Positions 1 through 8,569 of a stretch of 64,000 nt of DNA are shown piece by piece. The position numbers were made by a program, and so were the translations under genes. Within the stretch, counting starts at the first letter, position 1. Each line of letters begins with the position of its first letter. The notes beneath the pieces are model-generated. The model worked only from the letters and a program-made list of their open reading frames with translations, did no database searches and was not told where the DNA came from. Location: positions 372,001 to 436,000 of the forward strand of contig JAEWPV010000016.1 in NCBI GenBank assembly GCA_023460535.1, read 5' to 3'. The DNA is from Bacillota bacterium. GTDB taxonomy: Bacteria; Bacillota; Clostridia; Oscillospirales; Ruminococcaceae.

Positions 1-204
1 TACCTCTTCACTCGTGACAATTTCCAGCTCCCTTACTGCCGAGTAGAGTATAATGCTTCGCAGCCGTTCGTGCGGGATTCGGATTCGTTTTCCGTTTTCC
101 TGCGGGTCAAGGTGTACCTGACTGCTACCAACCGAGATGAAGTATGGCTCCAAACGAAAAAACCCGGTGGTAAGCCAAAATCGAAAGCAAACCAGAGATT
201 CCAA
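1..204 (-). CDS. Partial protein at left edge, possible PH-like fold
   Basis: An open frame on the minus strand runs about 68 codons from a TTG near 204 to the window edge without a stop. The translation reads like real protein: GFFRLEPYFISVGSS, then KRIRIPHERLRSI, then ELEIVTSEE at the edge. Alternating strands with a basic stretch before an RSI strand would suit a bacterial PH-like or DUF304-like fold, but that is inference. The start is uncertain: a purine-rich AAAGGA lies about 12 bases before the TTG, and an overlapping ATG in another frame gives less plausible protein. The C-terminal part lies outside the window. No function is assigned. Confidence 0.45.
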   Translation of the reverse strand, partial: MESLVCFRFWLTTGFFRLEPYFISVGSSQVHLDPQENGKRIRIPHERLRSIILYSAVRELEIVTSEEV

Positions 205-372
205 TTCATCAGCATCCTTTGTTATAGTGTTTGGGAATTATTGGCGACAGACTGCGGTTTACTTGACTTATTCCTTGAGACATGCAACAATTTCAATGAG
301 GTAAGGATAGAACCGTATATCACTATTGTATATTTGATGCAGATAAATACAATGCGTCATTCAGCTTTGTCA

Positions 373-390
373 TTGACAGTTGACTGTCAA
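373..390. promoter_or_regulatory. Inverted repeat upstream of HTH gene promoter
   Basis: TTGACAG-TTGA-CTGTCAA, a perfect 7-bp dyad with a 4-bp centre. It lies just upstream of the -35 box of the following promoter and looks like an operator. Binding of the downstream HTH protein is inference. Confidence 0.5.
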
Positions 391-396
391 CGTTTG

Positions 397-431
397 TTGA
401 CAACTTAATAGTAAAATGATACTATTTTACT
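397..431 (+). promoter_or_regulatory. Promoter with overlapping dyad for HTH regulator
   Basis: -35 TTGACA (397-402), 17-bp spacer, -10 TACTAT (420-425). The spacer and -10 overlap two nested inverted repeats: AATAGTA/TACTATT (407-413, 420-426) and AGTAAAAT/ATTTTACT (410-417, 424-431). This arrangement is typical of a repressed, possibly autoregulated promoter. The leader to the ATG is about 110 nt. Confidence 0.65.
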
Positions 432-505
432 GATAATTCCTAGTCTATGTTTAGAATCAACAGAATAAACAGCTATATTAGGGTGCCGCCGCCCCATAGA
501 CGGCT

Positions 506-527
506 GCTTTTGCCATAAAGCAAAAGC
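506..527 (+). promoter_or_regulatory. Hairpin just before the RBS of the HTH gene
   Basis: GCTTTTGC-CATAAA-GCAAAAGC, an 8-bp stem with a 6-nt loop that ends at the GAAAGGA ribosome binding site (528-534) of the gene at 541. No T-run follows, so it is not a terminator. It could influence translation initiation. Confidence 0.4.
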
Positions 528-540
528 GAAAGGACGATAT

Positions 541-2085
541 ATGGAATTTGGTAAGAAGCTTAGCGCGGTGATGGATGCGCTATCAATCTCAAACAGTCGC
601 CTTGCAATGGCACTATCGGTTGATACCTCGTTAATTAGCCGCTGGCGCAACGGCTCCCGTGTTCCGGGCAAAAAAAGCGATCACGTCGCATCAATTGCGC
701 GTTATCTTTGCTCCGTCGCAAAGATGGATTACCAGCGTGCTGCACTGTGCGAAACAATGGGGCTGCGCCACCATGGGCAGCCCCCCGAGGGTGCTGCATT
801 GGTGCGGGAGGTCGCCCAATGGCTCAGTCACAAGGATAGTTCCGGAGCCGTGGACAGTTTTTTAAGCGAGCTAGCAATGTTTCGGGTAACTACCACCCCG
901 CAGACCGCGGACATTGCGGCGCCGAACATGCCCGCATCCGAGAGACCCGATTACACTCCAGTGCAGGTGTTTTACGGTATACCGGGCAAACGCGAGGCGT
1001 GCCTTCGGTTTTTGCAGCACATCCTGGCGCACCCCACCCCCTGCAAAATACAGCTGTACAGTGATGAGGAGATGGATTGGATTTTTGAAGACCGTGTCTT
1101 TTATCAGCGTTTTATCGGGCTGATGGGCATGGTGATCAAAAAGGGCTGCGAGATTACCATTATTCATACCCTTAGCCGTGACATTGTCGAGATGCTCTCA
1201 TCCATCGAGATGTGGATGCCGCTGTACATGACGGGAAGCATTGCCCCCTACTTCTACCCCAAGTACTACAAATCAATCTTTACCCGATCCATGTTTATTG
1301 GCACCGATGTGGTGGCGATGACATGCGAGACGGTAAACAGCGACGGTGGTGCCAACCTGTTAATTGCCGACACCGGAATGCTAAAAGAGCTGAAGCATCG
1401 CTTTGATTCTTTTTTGCATGTTTGCCGTCCGCTCATGCGCATTATTACCCCCCGTAACCTTCAACAATCACTCGAGATGCTCGATGAGTTTAATATGCAA
1501 CCCGGCAATACAGTGTACCGCTCTCGGCGGTTATCTGCGTATACGATGCCACCCGAGCTATATAAACAGATTGCGGCGCGAGCAGAACTTTCACCCGGAC
1601 AGCGCGAACAGCTGCTTCGTATGCAACAGATACAAGCCGAGCGTTTTGTGGCTGATATAGACCGTCATACGTCTACGGAATTTATCTGTCTTCCCGAAGC
1701 GGGGCAGATCGTGTCAGGGCAGATACCAGCGCCCTTCTTCGGTCTTTTGGGGGCGCCTGAAAACTACTATACCGCGTGGGAATACGCGCAGCACCTGCGG
1801 CATATTGTTCGATTAATTGAGACGAAGATGGGGTACAGCCTATATCTCATAGCAGATTGCGAACAAGAAATCTCGCTGCAATCCAAAGAAGATGTCGGCA
1901 CGCTGGTAGTAAAAAGCAAGCAGCCAAACGCGATTTTTGCGTTTAACCAACCGCATATGTCGGCGGCGTTTTACAGGCACATTGAAGAGGAGCGGGAAAA
2001 GGTGCCCCGTAGCCAATACACGCGCCGCTATGTTGTAGAGACATTAAATACCTTAATCAAAAAGCTGGAGCAACACCGCGAATAA
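541..2085 (+). CDS. Large HTH-domain protein, function unknown
   Basis: A 514-residue protein with a Cro/CI-like helix-turn-helix at residues 5-55 (SNSRLAMALSVDTSLISRWRNG), the pattern of a recognition helix followed by a basic SRVPGKKS turn. The remaining 450 residues resemble no family I can name. They contain no obvious transmembrane segment or nucleotide-binding loop and probably form a sensor or effector domain. RBS GAAAGGA lies 6 bases before the ATG. The gene is monocistronic, between a dyad-rich promoter and a strong terminator. The HTH call is solid; transcriptional regulation is likely but the ligand and targets are unknown. Confidence 0.75.
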   Translation: MEFGKKLSAVMDALSISNSRLAMALSVDTSLISRWRNGSRVPGKKSDHVASIARYLCSVAKMDYQRAALCETMGLRHHGQPPEGAALVREVAQWLSHKDSSGAVDSFLSELAMFRVTTTPQTADIAAPNMPASERPDYTPVQVFYGIPGKREACLRFLQHILAHPTPCKIQLYSDEEMDWIFEDRVFYQRFIGLMGMVIKKGCEITIIHTLSRDIVEMLSSIEMWMPLYMTGSIAPYFYPKYYKSIFTRSMFIGTDVVAMTCETVNSDGGANLLIADTGMLKELKHRFDSFLHVCRPLMRIITPRNLQQSLEMLDEFNMQPGNTVYRSRRLSAYTMPPELYKQIAARAELSPGQREQLLRMQQIQAERFVADIDRHTSTEFICLPEAGQIVSGQIPAPFFGLLGAPENYYTAWEYAQHLRHIVRLIETKMGYSLYLIADCEQEISLQSKEDVGTLVVKSKQPNAIFAFNQPHMSAAFYRHIEEEREKVPRSQYTRRYVVETLNTLIKKLEQHRE

Positions 2086-2089
2086 AAAG

Positions 2090-2126
2090 AAAGCATCCGC
2101 ACAGGATTCCTGTACGGATGCTTTTT
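2090..2126. terminator. Bidirectional terminator
   Basis: AAAGCATCCG...CGGATGCTTT with a nested ACAGG/CCTGT, flanked by A-rich and T-rich tracts. It can serve both the HTH gene (plus) and ackA (minus). Confidence 0.85.
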
Positions 2127-2157
2127 GTGTATGTTATTGGTGTAATATGTTCTCTTT

Positions 2158-3360
2158 TTAGCCCTTAGCCACGATCTCCATGGTATCACGCGCAATGGTC
2201 AGCTCCTCGTTGGTGGGAACAATCCAAACACGAACGCGCGCATCATCGGCGCTGATGTCCTGCTCTTTGCCGTTAAACTCCACGTTCTTATTGGCATTAA
2301 GCGAAATGCCTAAAAACTCCATATTCTCGCAAACCTCTCTGCGCAAATCCAAAGAGTTTTCGCCGATGCCGCCGGTGAACACAACTGCGTCCAGCCCGCC
2401 CATAGCAGCGGCATACGAGCCGATGTATTTCTTTATCTGGTAGCGAACCATGGTCAGTGCAAGCTGTGCACGCTTGTTGCCATTTAACGCTGCCGCGCGC
2501 ATATCGCGGTCGTCGCTGGTCACGCCCGAGATGCCAAGGTAGCCCGATTGCTTGTTAAGCAGGTCGCTGAGCTGCTTGCCCGAAAGGTTTTCCTTCTCGG
2601 CAATAAAGGTGACGACCGAAGGATCCAGCGAGCCGGAGCGGGTGCCCATCAGGATACCGCCCAGCGGGGTGAACCCCATGCTGGTATCAACGGACTTACC
2701 GCCGTCTACCGCGGTAATGGAGGAACCGTTGCCGATGTGGCAGGTGATAATCTTAAGATCCTTGGGGTTCTTGCCCATCAGCTTAGCCAGTCGCGCGCTA
2801 ACATAGCGGTGCGAGGTGCCATGAAAACCGTAGCGTCTGATGTGGTACTTTTCGTAATATTCATACGGTACGCCAAACATATATGCCTTCTCGGGCATGG
2901 TTTGGTGGAACGCGGTGTCAAACACCACAACCTGCGGGATCTTCTTGCCCAGCACCTTTTGGCAGGCGCGGATGGCTAGAACATGAGCGGGGTTGTGCAG
3001 TGGCGCAAGGTCGGAAATCTCCTCAATCGTGTCTACCACACTGTCGGTAACCAGTACCGATTCGGTAAAGCGCTCGGCACCCTGAACGATGCGGTGCCCC
3101 ACAGCCGAAACATCCGTCATGTTTTCAATAACCTTGCCCTCGCCGCTGGTGAGAACCTCGGTCAGCTTCATAAATGCCTCTGAGTGAGTGGGGAAGTCAA
3201 CCTGCTCGGCAATCACCCTGCCGTCGGCTGTTTTGTGGGTTATAAACCCGTCAACGCCTATCTTCTCGCAGTTACCCTTCGCGATTACCTGCTCATTTTC
3301 CATGTTAATGAGCTGATATTTCAGCGAGGAACTGCCCGCGTTGATTACCAGTACCTTCAT
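2158..3360 (-). CDS. ackA: Acetate kinase
   Basis: Acetate kinase, 400 residues, the usual family length. It makes ATP and acetate from acetyl phosphate and ADP in the cytoplasm, the last step of acetogenic fermentation. Visible family features are the N-terminal VLVINAGSSSLKYQL phosphate-binding segment, HNPAHV, FDTAFHQTMP, GFHGTSHRYV, HIGNGSS and VFTGGIGEN. The start is supported by GGAGGAGAAAGA before the ATG. The gene is divergent from tmcAL, a neighbour it often has in Clostridia. The partner pta, encoding phosphotransacetylase, is not in this window, so the pathway's other half must lie elsewhere. Confidence 0.97.
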   Translation of the reverse strand: MKVLVINAGSSSLKYQLINMENEQVIAKGNCEKIGVDGFITHKTADGRVIAEQVDFPTHSEAFMKLTEVLTSGEGKVIENMTDVSAVGHRIVQGAERFTESVLVTDSVVDTIEEISDLAPLHNPAHVLAIRACQKVLGKKIPQVVVFDTAFHQTMPEKAYMFGVPYEYYEKYHIRRYGFHGTSHRYVSARLAKLMGKNPKDLKIITCHIGNGSSITAVDGGKSVDTSMGFTPLGGILMGTRSGSLDPSVVTFIAEKENLSGKQLSDLLNKQSGYLGISGVTSDDRDMRAAALNGNKRAQLALTMVRYQIKKYIGSYAAAMGGLDAVVFTGGIGENSLDLRREVCENMEFLGISLNANKNVEFNGKEQDISADDARVRVWIVPTNEELTIARDTMEIVAKG

Positions 3361-3533
3361 TCTTTCTCCTCCAAAACTATATAGATTGCCATGTTTGCTT
3401 GAGAGGCATCCAAATACAAAAACCGTTAATAGGCTTTGGCATTTAGAAACGCCCGGTGAATGTAGTGGTAAGATGTGTTCTTCTTTACCGATTCAGAGGA
3501 CAAACTGCTCGCAGCGGGCAAAACACGACCGCA

Positions 3534-3554
3534 GTACGTACCAAACTTACGTAC
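3534..3554. promoter_or_regulatory. Inverted repeat between ackA and tmcAL
   Basis: GTACGTA-CCAAACT-TACGTAC, a perfect 7-bp dyad spaced by 7 bp, about 30 bp upstream of the tmcAL -35 box. It is a candidate operator with unknown regulator. Confidence 0.45.
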
Positions 3555-3584
3555 ACACGTTCAAACGAAAAAAAGCCCGCAGGC

Positions 3585-3614
3585 TTGACATGGCACCACC
3601 AATCTTTATATTAT
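3585..3614 (+). promoter_or_regulatory. Promoter for tmcAL
   Basis: -35 TTGACA (3585-3590), 18-bp spacer, -10 TATTAT (3609-3614). It is on the same strand as, and about 110 bp before, the tmcAL start. Confidence 0.55.
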
Positions 3615-3726
3615 TACAACGGAAACTAAAATTCAAGTTATAATTAAAAAAACTCGGCTTTTTCTCAAAACTTACAGAGCATATGCGGCGGGAACTGCTT
3701 TAACATGAAATATATGGGGGGATAAT

Positions 3727-4920
3727 GTGCAGATAGCCGGAATCATCGCAGAATACAACCCGTTTCACAACGGACACGCCTACCAAATTCGCACGGCACG
3801 CGCGATGGGTGCGACGCATATCGTCGCGGTTATGGGCGGCTCGTTTACCCAGCGCGGCGAGTGTGCGGCGGTAGATAAGTTTACCCGCGCCCGAGCTGCG
3901 CTGCTTGGCGGCGCAGACCTTATTATTGAGCTTCCGCTTCCGTATGCCGTTTCCTCAGCGGAGCGCTTTGCGTACGGGGGTGTCGCGCTGCTCGACGCGT
4001 TGGGGTGTGTGGACACCCTGGTGTTCGGCAGCGAATGCGGAGACACCAACCTGCTGACTGCCGCCGCGATGGCGGTGGACGCACCTGGGCTTGGCGACGC
4101 ATTAAAGGATTACCTCAATCAGGGGCTTGTGTTCCCCAAGGCGCGCCAGCTAGCACTGGCCGACACGATGGGGCCTGCGGGCGCGGCGGTGCTGGAGCAG
4201 CCCAACAATATCCTCGGAATCGAGTATATTAAATGGCTGCTGCGCATTGGCAGTCCGATTGCCCCTGTCACCATCGCGCGTACGGGGGTTGGGCACGAAA
4301 GCGAGGATACGGCAGGGCAGATCGCGTCTGCTTCGCTAATCCGCAAGCGGATGCTGGGGGGAGACCGGTGGGGCGATTATGTTCCTCCACCTTCAGCGGC
4401 GTTGTATACCAAAGCGATGGCAAAGGGATATGCCCCCTGTTCGCTTGCAAGGCTCGAACGCGCTGTTCTTGCAAGGCTGCGCACCATAAGCAGAGCGGAG
4501 CTGATGACGCTACCCGACGTAACCGAAGGGCTGGAAGGACGTATAATTAAGGCGGCAAAAACAGCCGCCAGCCTTGAGGAGCTGTATCTTTTAATTAAGT
4601 CAAAGCGGTACACTCTTTCACGCATCCGCCGCATAGTTCTGTGTGCCTTTTTGGGCATATCGTCCGAGCTTCAGCTGCAAAGCCCGCCTTACCTTCGGGT
4701 TATCGGCTTTAACAGCCGCGGCAAAGAGATTCTTGCCCGCGCAAAGGAAACCGCTCGCCTTCCTGTTCTAACGGGTCTTGCGCGATGTGCGGAGGTGTCC
4801 GAACAGGCGGCGCGGCTTGCGGAGCTTGAGTCGGCGGCCACCGATGTTTTCGGGTTGTGCTCTGTGCAAATCCGTGCGTGCAGTCTTGACTTTACGGCAA
4901 AGCCTGTCATAATAGAATAG
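3727..4920 (+). CDS. tmcAL: tRNA(Met) cytidine acetate ligase (YlbM family)
   Basis: A nucleotidyltransferase-fold protein of 397 residues matching the TmcAL/YlbM family, which uses ATP and acetate to make N4-acetylcytidine at the wobble position of elongator tRNA-Met. The N-terminus has the family signature AGIIAEYNPFHNGH with the HxGH adenylate motif, then VMGGSFTQRGE and DLIIELPLPYAVSSAERFA. Length fits the family. The start is a GTG preceded by GGGGGG; no in-frame ATG lies upstream. Its position next to ackA is functionally suggestive because the enzyme consumes acetate. Confidence 0.93.
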   Translation: MQIAGIIAEYNPFHNGHAYQIRTARAMGATHIVAVMGGSFTQRGECAAVDKFTRARAALLGGADLIIELPLPYAVSSAERFAYGGVALLDALGCVDTLVFGSECGDTNLLTAAAMAVDAPGLGDALKDYLNQGLVFPKARQLALADTMGPAGAAVLEQPNNILGIEYIKWLLRIGSPIAPVTIARTGVGHESEDTAGQIASASLIRKRMLGGDRWGDYVPPPSAALYTKAMAKGYAPCSLARLERAVLARLRTISRAELMTLPDVTEGLEGRIIKAAKTAASLEELYLLIKSKRYTLSRIRRIVLCAFLGISSELQLQSPPYLRVIGFNSRGKEILARAKETARLPVLTGLARCAEVSEQAARLAELESAATDVFGLCSVQIRACSLDFTAKPVIIE

Positions 4921-4993
4921 GCAAATATTCTCTTAAATCCTATCTATATTAACACGCCGCGGCAACAGCTGTTACGGCGAAAGGAGCATGACT

Positions 4994-5929
4994 ATGCCTG
5001 TTAACGTTCAAAAGGTTCAGCATCCGGATTACGGCACCTGCATCTCACTTGACAATGGTGCGGCGGAGCTGCTTGTTACGGTGGACTACGGCCCCAGAAT
5101 CCTTCATTTTACGCTGAGCGGCGAAAAGAATATGCTGCTTTATGATAAGAGCATCGGGCTGGGCGGCGATACCGAGGCATATGACCGCACCTTTTACCCG
5201 GGCGCAAGGTTCCATTTCCACGGCGGTCATCGCCTGTGGGTTAGCCCCGAGGCATTCCCCGACACCTCTTATCCCGATAACGACCCTGTAGATTACGAGA
5301 TCAATGGCAATACCGTAACGCTTACCTGCAAGCCGCAGTGCCATAACAATGTGCAGTACTGTTTTGCAATCTCCATGGATGACACGGCACCCGCGGTAAC
5401 CATTGTGCACAAGGTGACTAATGTAGCGGATAAGCCGAAAACCTTTGCCCCGTGGGGCATTACGGTGATGGATCGCGGCGGTCTTGAGATTATGCCGATG
5501 AACACCAAGGACACCGGGTTGCTCGCAAACCGCACCATCTCGGTTTGGCCGTACACCGATTTAAGCTGTGTGCGCTCCCACTTTACCGACCGGTACTTTA
5601 CCCTGCGCCAAAACCCCGAGATAACCCGTGCCTTCAAGCTGGGCTTTGATAATGAGGCGGGCTGGGCGTGCTACGTAAACCACGGGCTTGTTTTTATCAA
5701 ACGCTACAACCATGTTGTGGGGGGAAGCTACCCCGATAACGGCTGCTCCTACGAAACCTATACCAATAACAACATCCTTGAGATGGAGTCGTTGGGCGAG
5801 ATTAAGGAATACGCCCCGGGTGAAACCGCAGAGCACACCGAGCACTGGGCGCTTTCTCGTGTAAGCAAGGAGCCAGACCCCAGGGATGAGGCGTCGATTG
5901 AGGCGTTTATTAAGGAATATATCGGCTGA
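4994..5929 (+). CDS. Galactose-mutarotase-fold protein
   Basis: A 311-residue cytosolic protein without signal peptide, resembling the aldose 1-epimerase/DUF4380-like beta-sandwich superfamily. Visible are an N-terminal CISLDNGAAELLVTVDYGPRI segment, GARFHFHGGHRLWVSPEA with histidines in the sugar-binding position, and FAPWGITVMDRGG in the middle. Two ATGs are possible; the second (4994) has GGAG at a 7-base distance, the first is too close. Substrate specificity cannot be read, but a hexose mutarotase or related isomerase is the best guess. Genes for galactose use lie 40 kb away. A terminator hairpin follows. Confidence 0.65.
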   Translation: MPVNVQKVQHPDYGTCISLDNGAAELLVTVDYGPRILHFTLSGEKNMLLYDKSIGLGGDTEAYDRTFYPGARFHFHGGHRLWVSPEAFPDTSYPDNDPVDYEINGNTVTLTCKPQCHNNVQYCFAISMDDTAPAVTIVHKVTNVADKPKTFAPWGITVMDRGGLEIMPMNTKDTGLLANRTISVWPYTDLSCVRSHFTDRYFTLRQNPEITRAFKLGFDNEAGWACYVNHGLVFIKRYNHVVGGSYPDNGCSYETYTNNNILEMESLGEIKEYAPGETAEHTEHWALSRVSKEPDPRDEASIEAFIKEYIG

Positions 5930-5947
5930 TTACAAACAAAAAGATAC

Positions 5948-5990
5948 GGCTGCCGTAAGGACGCAAGCGCGACCAAGCGGCAGCCATTTT
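5948..5990 (+). terminator. Terminator after mutarotase-fold gene
   Basis: GGCTGCCG...CGGCAGCC stem with a 22-nt loop followed by ATTTTGTG. The T-run is weak. Confidence 0.6.
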
Positions 5991-6015
5991 GTGTTATTTG
6001 GACGAGAAACGAATG

Positions 6016-6423
6016 CTAGGCACGGGACAACAGGCGGTTGCCAAGCTCGTTAAGGCGCTGGCAGGGACCATACGTGGTCTTGTATCCGATTTCGTTGATG
6101 TATAAAAACGGGTTGTAGGCACCGACGTTTAGCACCGTACCATCCTTGAGTGTCAGGGTAAACCGAACAAGCTGCCCCGCATAATTGCGCCCCTCGTCGC
6201 TCTTTTCGTAAACCTTAACCGAGTTAAGGATTTCAACCAGCTCGGCAAGCGCGGTCTGGTCGCGAAGCTCCATCTCCTGAGACGGAGGGACGGCATAAAG
6301 GGTTGCGCTTTGAACATCGCTTGCACTTAGCTTGGCAAACGGGGTTTCTCCATAGCTTAATCCAATCACAATAAGCAACGCCGAAAATGCGGCGGCTACA
6401 CCTGCAAACAATGTTTTTTTCAC
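6016..6423 (-). CDS. Small exported or membrane-anchored protein, unknown
   Basis: A 135-residue protein with a basic start (KKTLF) and one hydrophobic segment at about residues 6-23, serving as signal peptide or anchor, then a soluble domain. There is no lipobox. I do not recognise a family; the TLKDGTVLNVGAYNPFLYI stretch looks like a small beta domain of the kind seen in DUF5301-type proteins, which is only a weak resemblance. The start is probably the GTG at 6423, with AGGA about 9 bases upstream, rather than the GTG at 6432. It is monocistronic. Confidence 0.55.
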   Translation of the reverse strand: MKKTLFAGVAAAFSALLIVIGLSYGETPFAKLSASDVQSATLYAVPPSQEMELRDQTALAELVEILNSVKVYEKSDEGRNYAGQLVRFTLTLKDGTVLNVGAYNPFLYINEIGYKTTYGPCQRLNELGNRLLSRA

Positions 6424-6567
6424 TGCAATCACATCCTGTTATAATCTATCAATATAACGATATAGTATAAAAAAAGACTGCAGTTTACTGCACCAAGCTA
6501 CAAAATTCTGTTATAGGTAGTTCGCTTTTTATGTTTAATCTAAATCGTGCAGCAGCTAAATAAGAAA

Positions 6568-6599
6568 CGGCTGCGGAAAAATACACTTTTCCGCAGCCG
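6568..6599 (-). terminator. Terminator after upp
   Basis: CGGCTGCGGAAAA/TTTTCCGCAGCCG, a 13-bp perfect stem with a 6-nt loop. On the minus strand it is followed by TTTCTTA. It ends the fhs-tsaE-tsaB-upp transcript. Confidence 0.8.
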
Positions 6600-6626
6600 A
6601 ATTATTACATAAAGCCAAACAGTAGA

Positions 6627-7262
6627 TTACTTTGTACCGAAGATGCGGTCGCCTGCGTCACCCAAACCGGGCACAATGTAGCCGTGGTCGTTGAGGTGGT
6701 CGTCCTGCGCCGCCGCGTATATCTGCACATCAGGGTGTGCTTTATGCAGCGCGTCAAGCCCTTCGGGGGCGGCGATGATGCACATAAACTTAATCAGAAC
6801 AGCACCACGCTTTTTAATCATCGAAATCGCGTCTACTGCCGAGCCGCCTGTTGCAAGCATGGGGTCAAGAACGATAACCTCGCGCTCCTCAATATCGCCG
6901 GGCAGCTTGCAGTAATACTCTACGGGGTTTAAGGTCTCCGGGTCGCGGTACAAACCAATGTGACCGACCTTAGCGGCAGGCACCAAACGCAAAACGCCGT
7001 CTACCATGCCAAGTCCGGCGCGCAGAATGGGCACAAACGCAACCTTTCTGCCGGTAATCACCCGGGTTCTCGCAACTGCGACGGGGGTCTCTATCTCGAC
7101 CTCCTTCAGGGGAAGATCTCTGGTCGCCTCGTAGCACATCAGCATCGCAATCTCCGAGACAAGCTCACGAAACTCCTTTGATCCGGTGGTTTTGTCCCGC
7201 AAAAGCGAAACCTTATGCTGTATCAGCGGGTGATCCATAATAAACGGGTTTTTTTGTTGCAT
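6627..7262 (-). CDS. upp: Uracil phosphoribosyltransferase
   Basis: A 211-residue enzyme converting uracil and PRPP to UMP in pyrimidine salvage. Diagnostic segments are the PRPP loop VIVLDPMLATGGSA, PILRAGLGMVDG near residue 75 and the C-terminal DHGYIVPGLGDAGDRIFGT. The open frame extends 70 codons further upstream, but that extension overlaps tsaB and looks non-coding. The ATG at 7262 has AAAGGA about 9 bases before it and gives the usual family length. It is the last gene of a four-gene minus-strand cluster, 80 bp after tsaB. Confidence 0.97.
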   Translation of the reverse strand: MQQKNPFIMDHPLIQHKVSLLRDKTTGSKEFRELVSEIAMLMCYEATRDLPLKEVEIETPVAVARTRVITGRKVAFVPILRAGLGMVDGVLRLVPAAKVGHIGLYRDPETLNPVEYYCKLPGDIEEREVIVLDPMLATGGSAVDAISMIKKRGAVLIKFMCIIAAPEGLDALHKAHPDVQIYAAAQDDHLNDHGYIVPGLGDAGDRIFGTK

Positions 7263-7342
7263 AGCTAGCCATCCTTTCTGCATATCCTTTACGGCGCCGC
7301 AACGTCGCAAAGGACGCCGCGCTGTCGCATTGTTCGGTACTG

Positions 7343-8053
7343 TTACGTATGGTCGGCGCCCTGTTTTGCCAGTAGTTCGCGCTGTGCCTGAGGCAGGCGC
7401 AGGTAAGCGGGCGCAAGGGCTGCGGCGCTTTGTGTGTTGCCGGTTAACACCTGTTCCGCCGCCAGCGCACACACTGAGGAGGCGCGCTGAAAAACCAGAT
7501 GCTCAGGAGCAAGACGAAGCCCCGCGATCTCACAACTTAACTTATTATAGCATAAAGACGCGCCGTCTCCAACCAAAAAAATCGGTTCAGCAAATTGTTG
7601 CAGTTGAGAAGCAAGCTCCGAAACGGCAAGCGCGCTGTCCTCGGTAATGCGAGAAAGCTTGCCCCCCTGCGCGCGGTACAACGCGGTATAAACCTGCTCG
7701 CACCGTGCGTCCATGGCGGCGCACACAATGCCCTCTACGCCGCGCAGGTTATACGCGAGCGCATGCAAAGTCGATACCGCCGCGCACGGCTTGCCAGAAG
7801 CCATCGCCATACCTTTCACCGCCGCAATCCCAATGCGCAGACCCGTAAACGATCCGGGTCCGCAGGCGACGGCAAACGCGTCAATCTGTTCAAGTGAAAG
7901 CTGCATATTCTCAAGCAACGACTGTACCATGGGCATCAGTGTTTGACTATGCGTCAGCTTTGTGTTAATAAAGAACTCGCCGAGCACACCCGTTTGGTCG
8001 CAGACGGCGACACTCGCCGCTCCTGCCGAGGTATCCAGCCCCAATATTGTCAT
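7343..8053 (-). CDS. tsaB: t6A synthesis protein TsaB
   Basis: A 236-residue ASKHA-fold protein, the partner of TsaD in transferring threonylcarbamoyl to A37 of ANN-decoding tRNAs. Seen are LGLDTSAGAASVAV at the N-terminus, THSQTLMPM, and the highly conserved CGPGSFTGLRIGIAAVKGMA. The chosen ATG begins MTILGLDTS, the normal family start; a longer frame to 8092 has a poorer RBS. tsaE lies 73 bp upstream, and rimI/tsaD, the usual next neighbours, are replaced by upp. Confidence 0.93.
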   Translation of the reverse strand: MTILGLDTSAGAASVAVCDQTGVLGEFFINTKLTHSQTLMPMVQSLLENMQLSLEQIDAFAVACGPGSFTGLRIGIAAVKGMAMASGKPCAAVSTLHALAYNLRGVEGIVCAAMDARCEQVYTALYRAQGGKLSRITEDSALAVSELASQLQQFAEPIFLVGDGASLCYNKLSCEIAGLRLAPEHLVFQRASSVCALAAEQVLTGNTQSAAALAPAYLRLPQAQRELLAKQGADHT

Positions 8054-8126
8054 AACACACCGCGCCCTTTCTTTATGCCGTAAGTGCCCCATTGAACACC
8101 GGTTATTGTGTGTAATAACCGTGCCG

Positions 8127-8558
8127 CTACTCTTTGCGCTCTATCACAAGCTCCCGCTCGGTATCCGAAACGGGGGTAAGCGTTACAATAACGCGCCTGT
8201 TCGGCAGGGCTGCTTGAATGTTTTCGCTCCACTCCACCGCAAGCACCGCGCCCGAATCAAGATAATCAAAAAAACCGGTGGAGTACAGGTCGTCCAGCGT
8301 TGTGACGCGGTACATATCAAAATGATAAAGGGGAATGCGACCCTCGTGCTCGTGTACCAGCGCAAACGTCGGGCTGGCAACCTCGCCCGTCACCCCAAGC
8401 CCCTTGGCAAGGCCGCGAACAAACGCGGTTTTACCCGCGCCCAACCCGCCGCGCAGCGCAACTACGTCGCCAGCACGCAGCGTACCGGCCAGCTCGCAGG
8501 CTATCTGCTCGGTTTGTTCGGGGCTGTGAGAAATCAGTCTTTGCACGAGGTAAGCCAC
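8127..8558 (-). CDS. tsaE: t6A synthesis ATPase TsaE
   Basis: A 143-residue P-loop ATPase that regulates the TsaBD complex in t6A tRNA modification. The Walker A is LRGGLGAGKTAFVRG (residues 35-49), followed by SPTFALVHEHEG, LYHFDMYRV and the late VEWSEN motif, all standard for the family. The start is a GTG at 8558, or at 8546, since AAGGA sits right before the first. The gene begins 11 bp after fhs and is probably co-transcribed with it and tsaB. Confidence 0.95.
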   Translation of the reverse strand: MAYLVQRLISHSPEQTEQIACELAGTLRAGDVVALRGGLGAGKTAFVRGLAKGLGVTGEVASPTFALVHEHEGRIPLYHFDMYRVTTLDDLYSTGFFDYLDSGAVLAVEWSENIQAALPNRRVIVTLTPVSDTERELVIERKE

Positions 8559-8569
8559 ATCCTTATGCG

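Larger units (their letters stand above)
3361..3726. other. Divergent ackA-tmcAL intergenic region
   Basis: A 366-bp region between two divergent genes. It holds an inverted repeat (3534-3554) and a plus-strand promoter (3585-3614). I found no convincing ackA promoter and no recognisable small gene or RNA. Confidence 0.5.

Noticed and set aside
70..408. 112-codon plus-strand frame at the left end
   Set aside because: No RBS, poor composition, and it opposes the more convincing partial minus-strand frame; it also runs into the promoter dyads.
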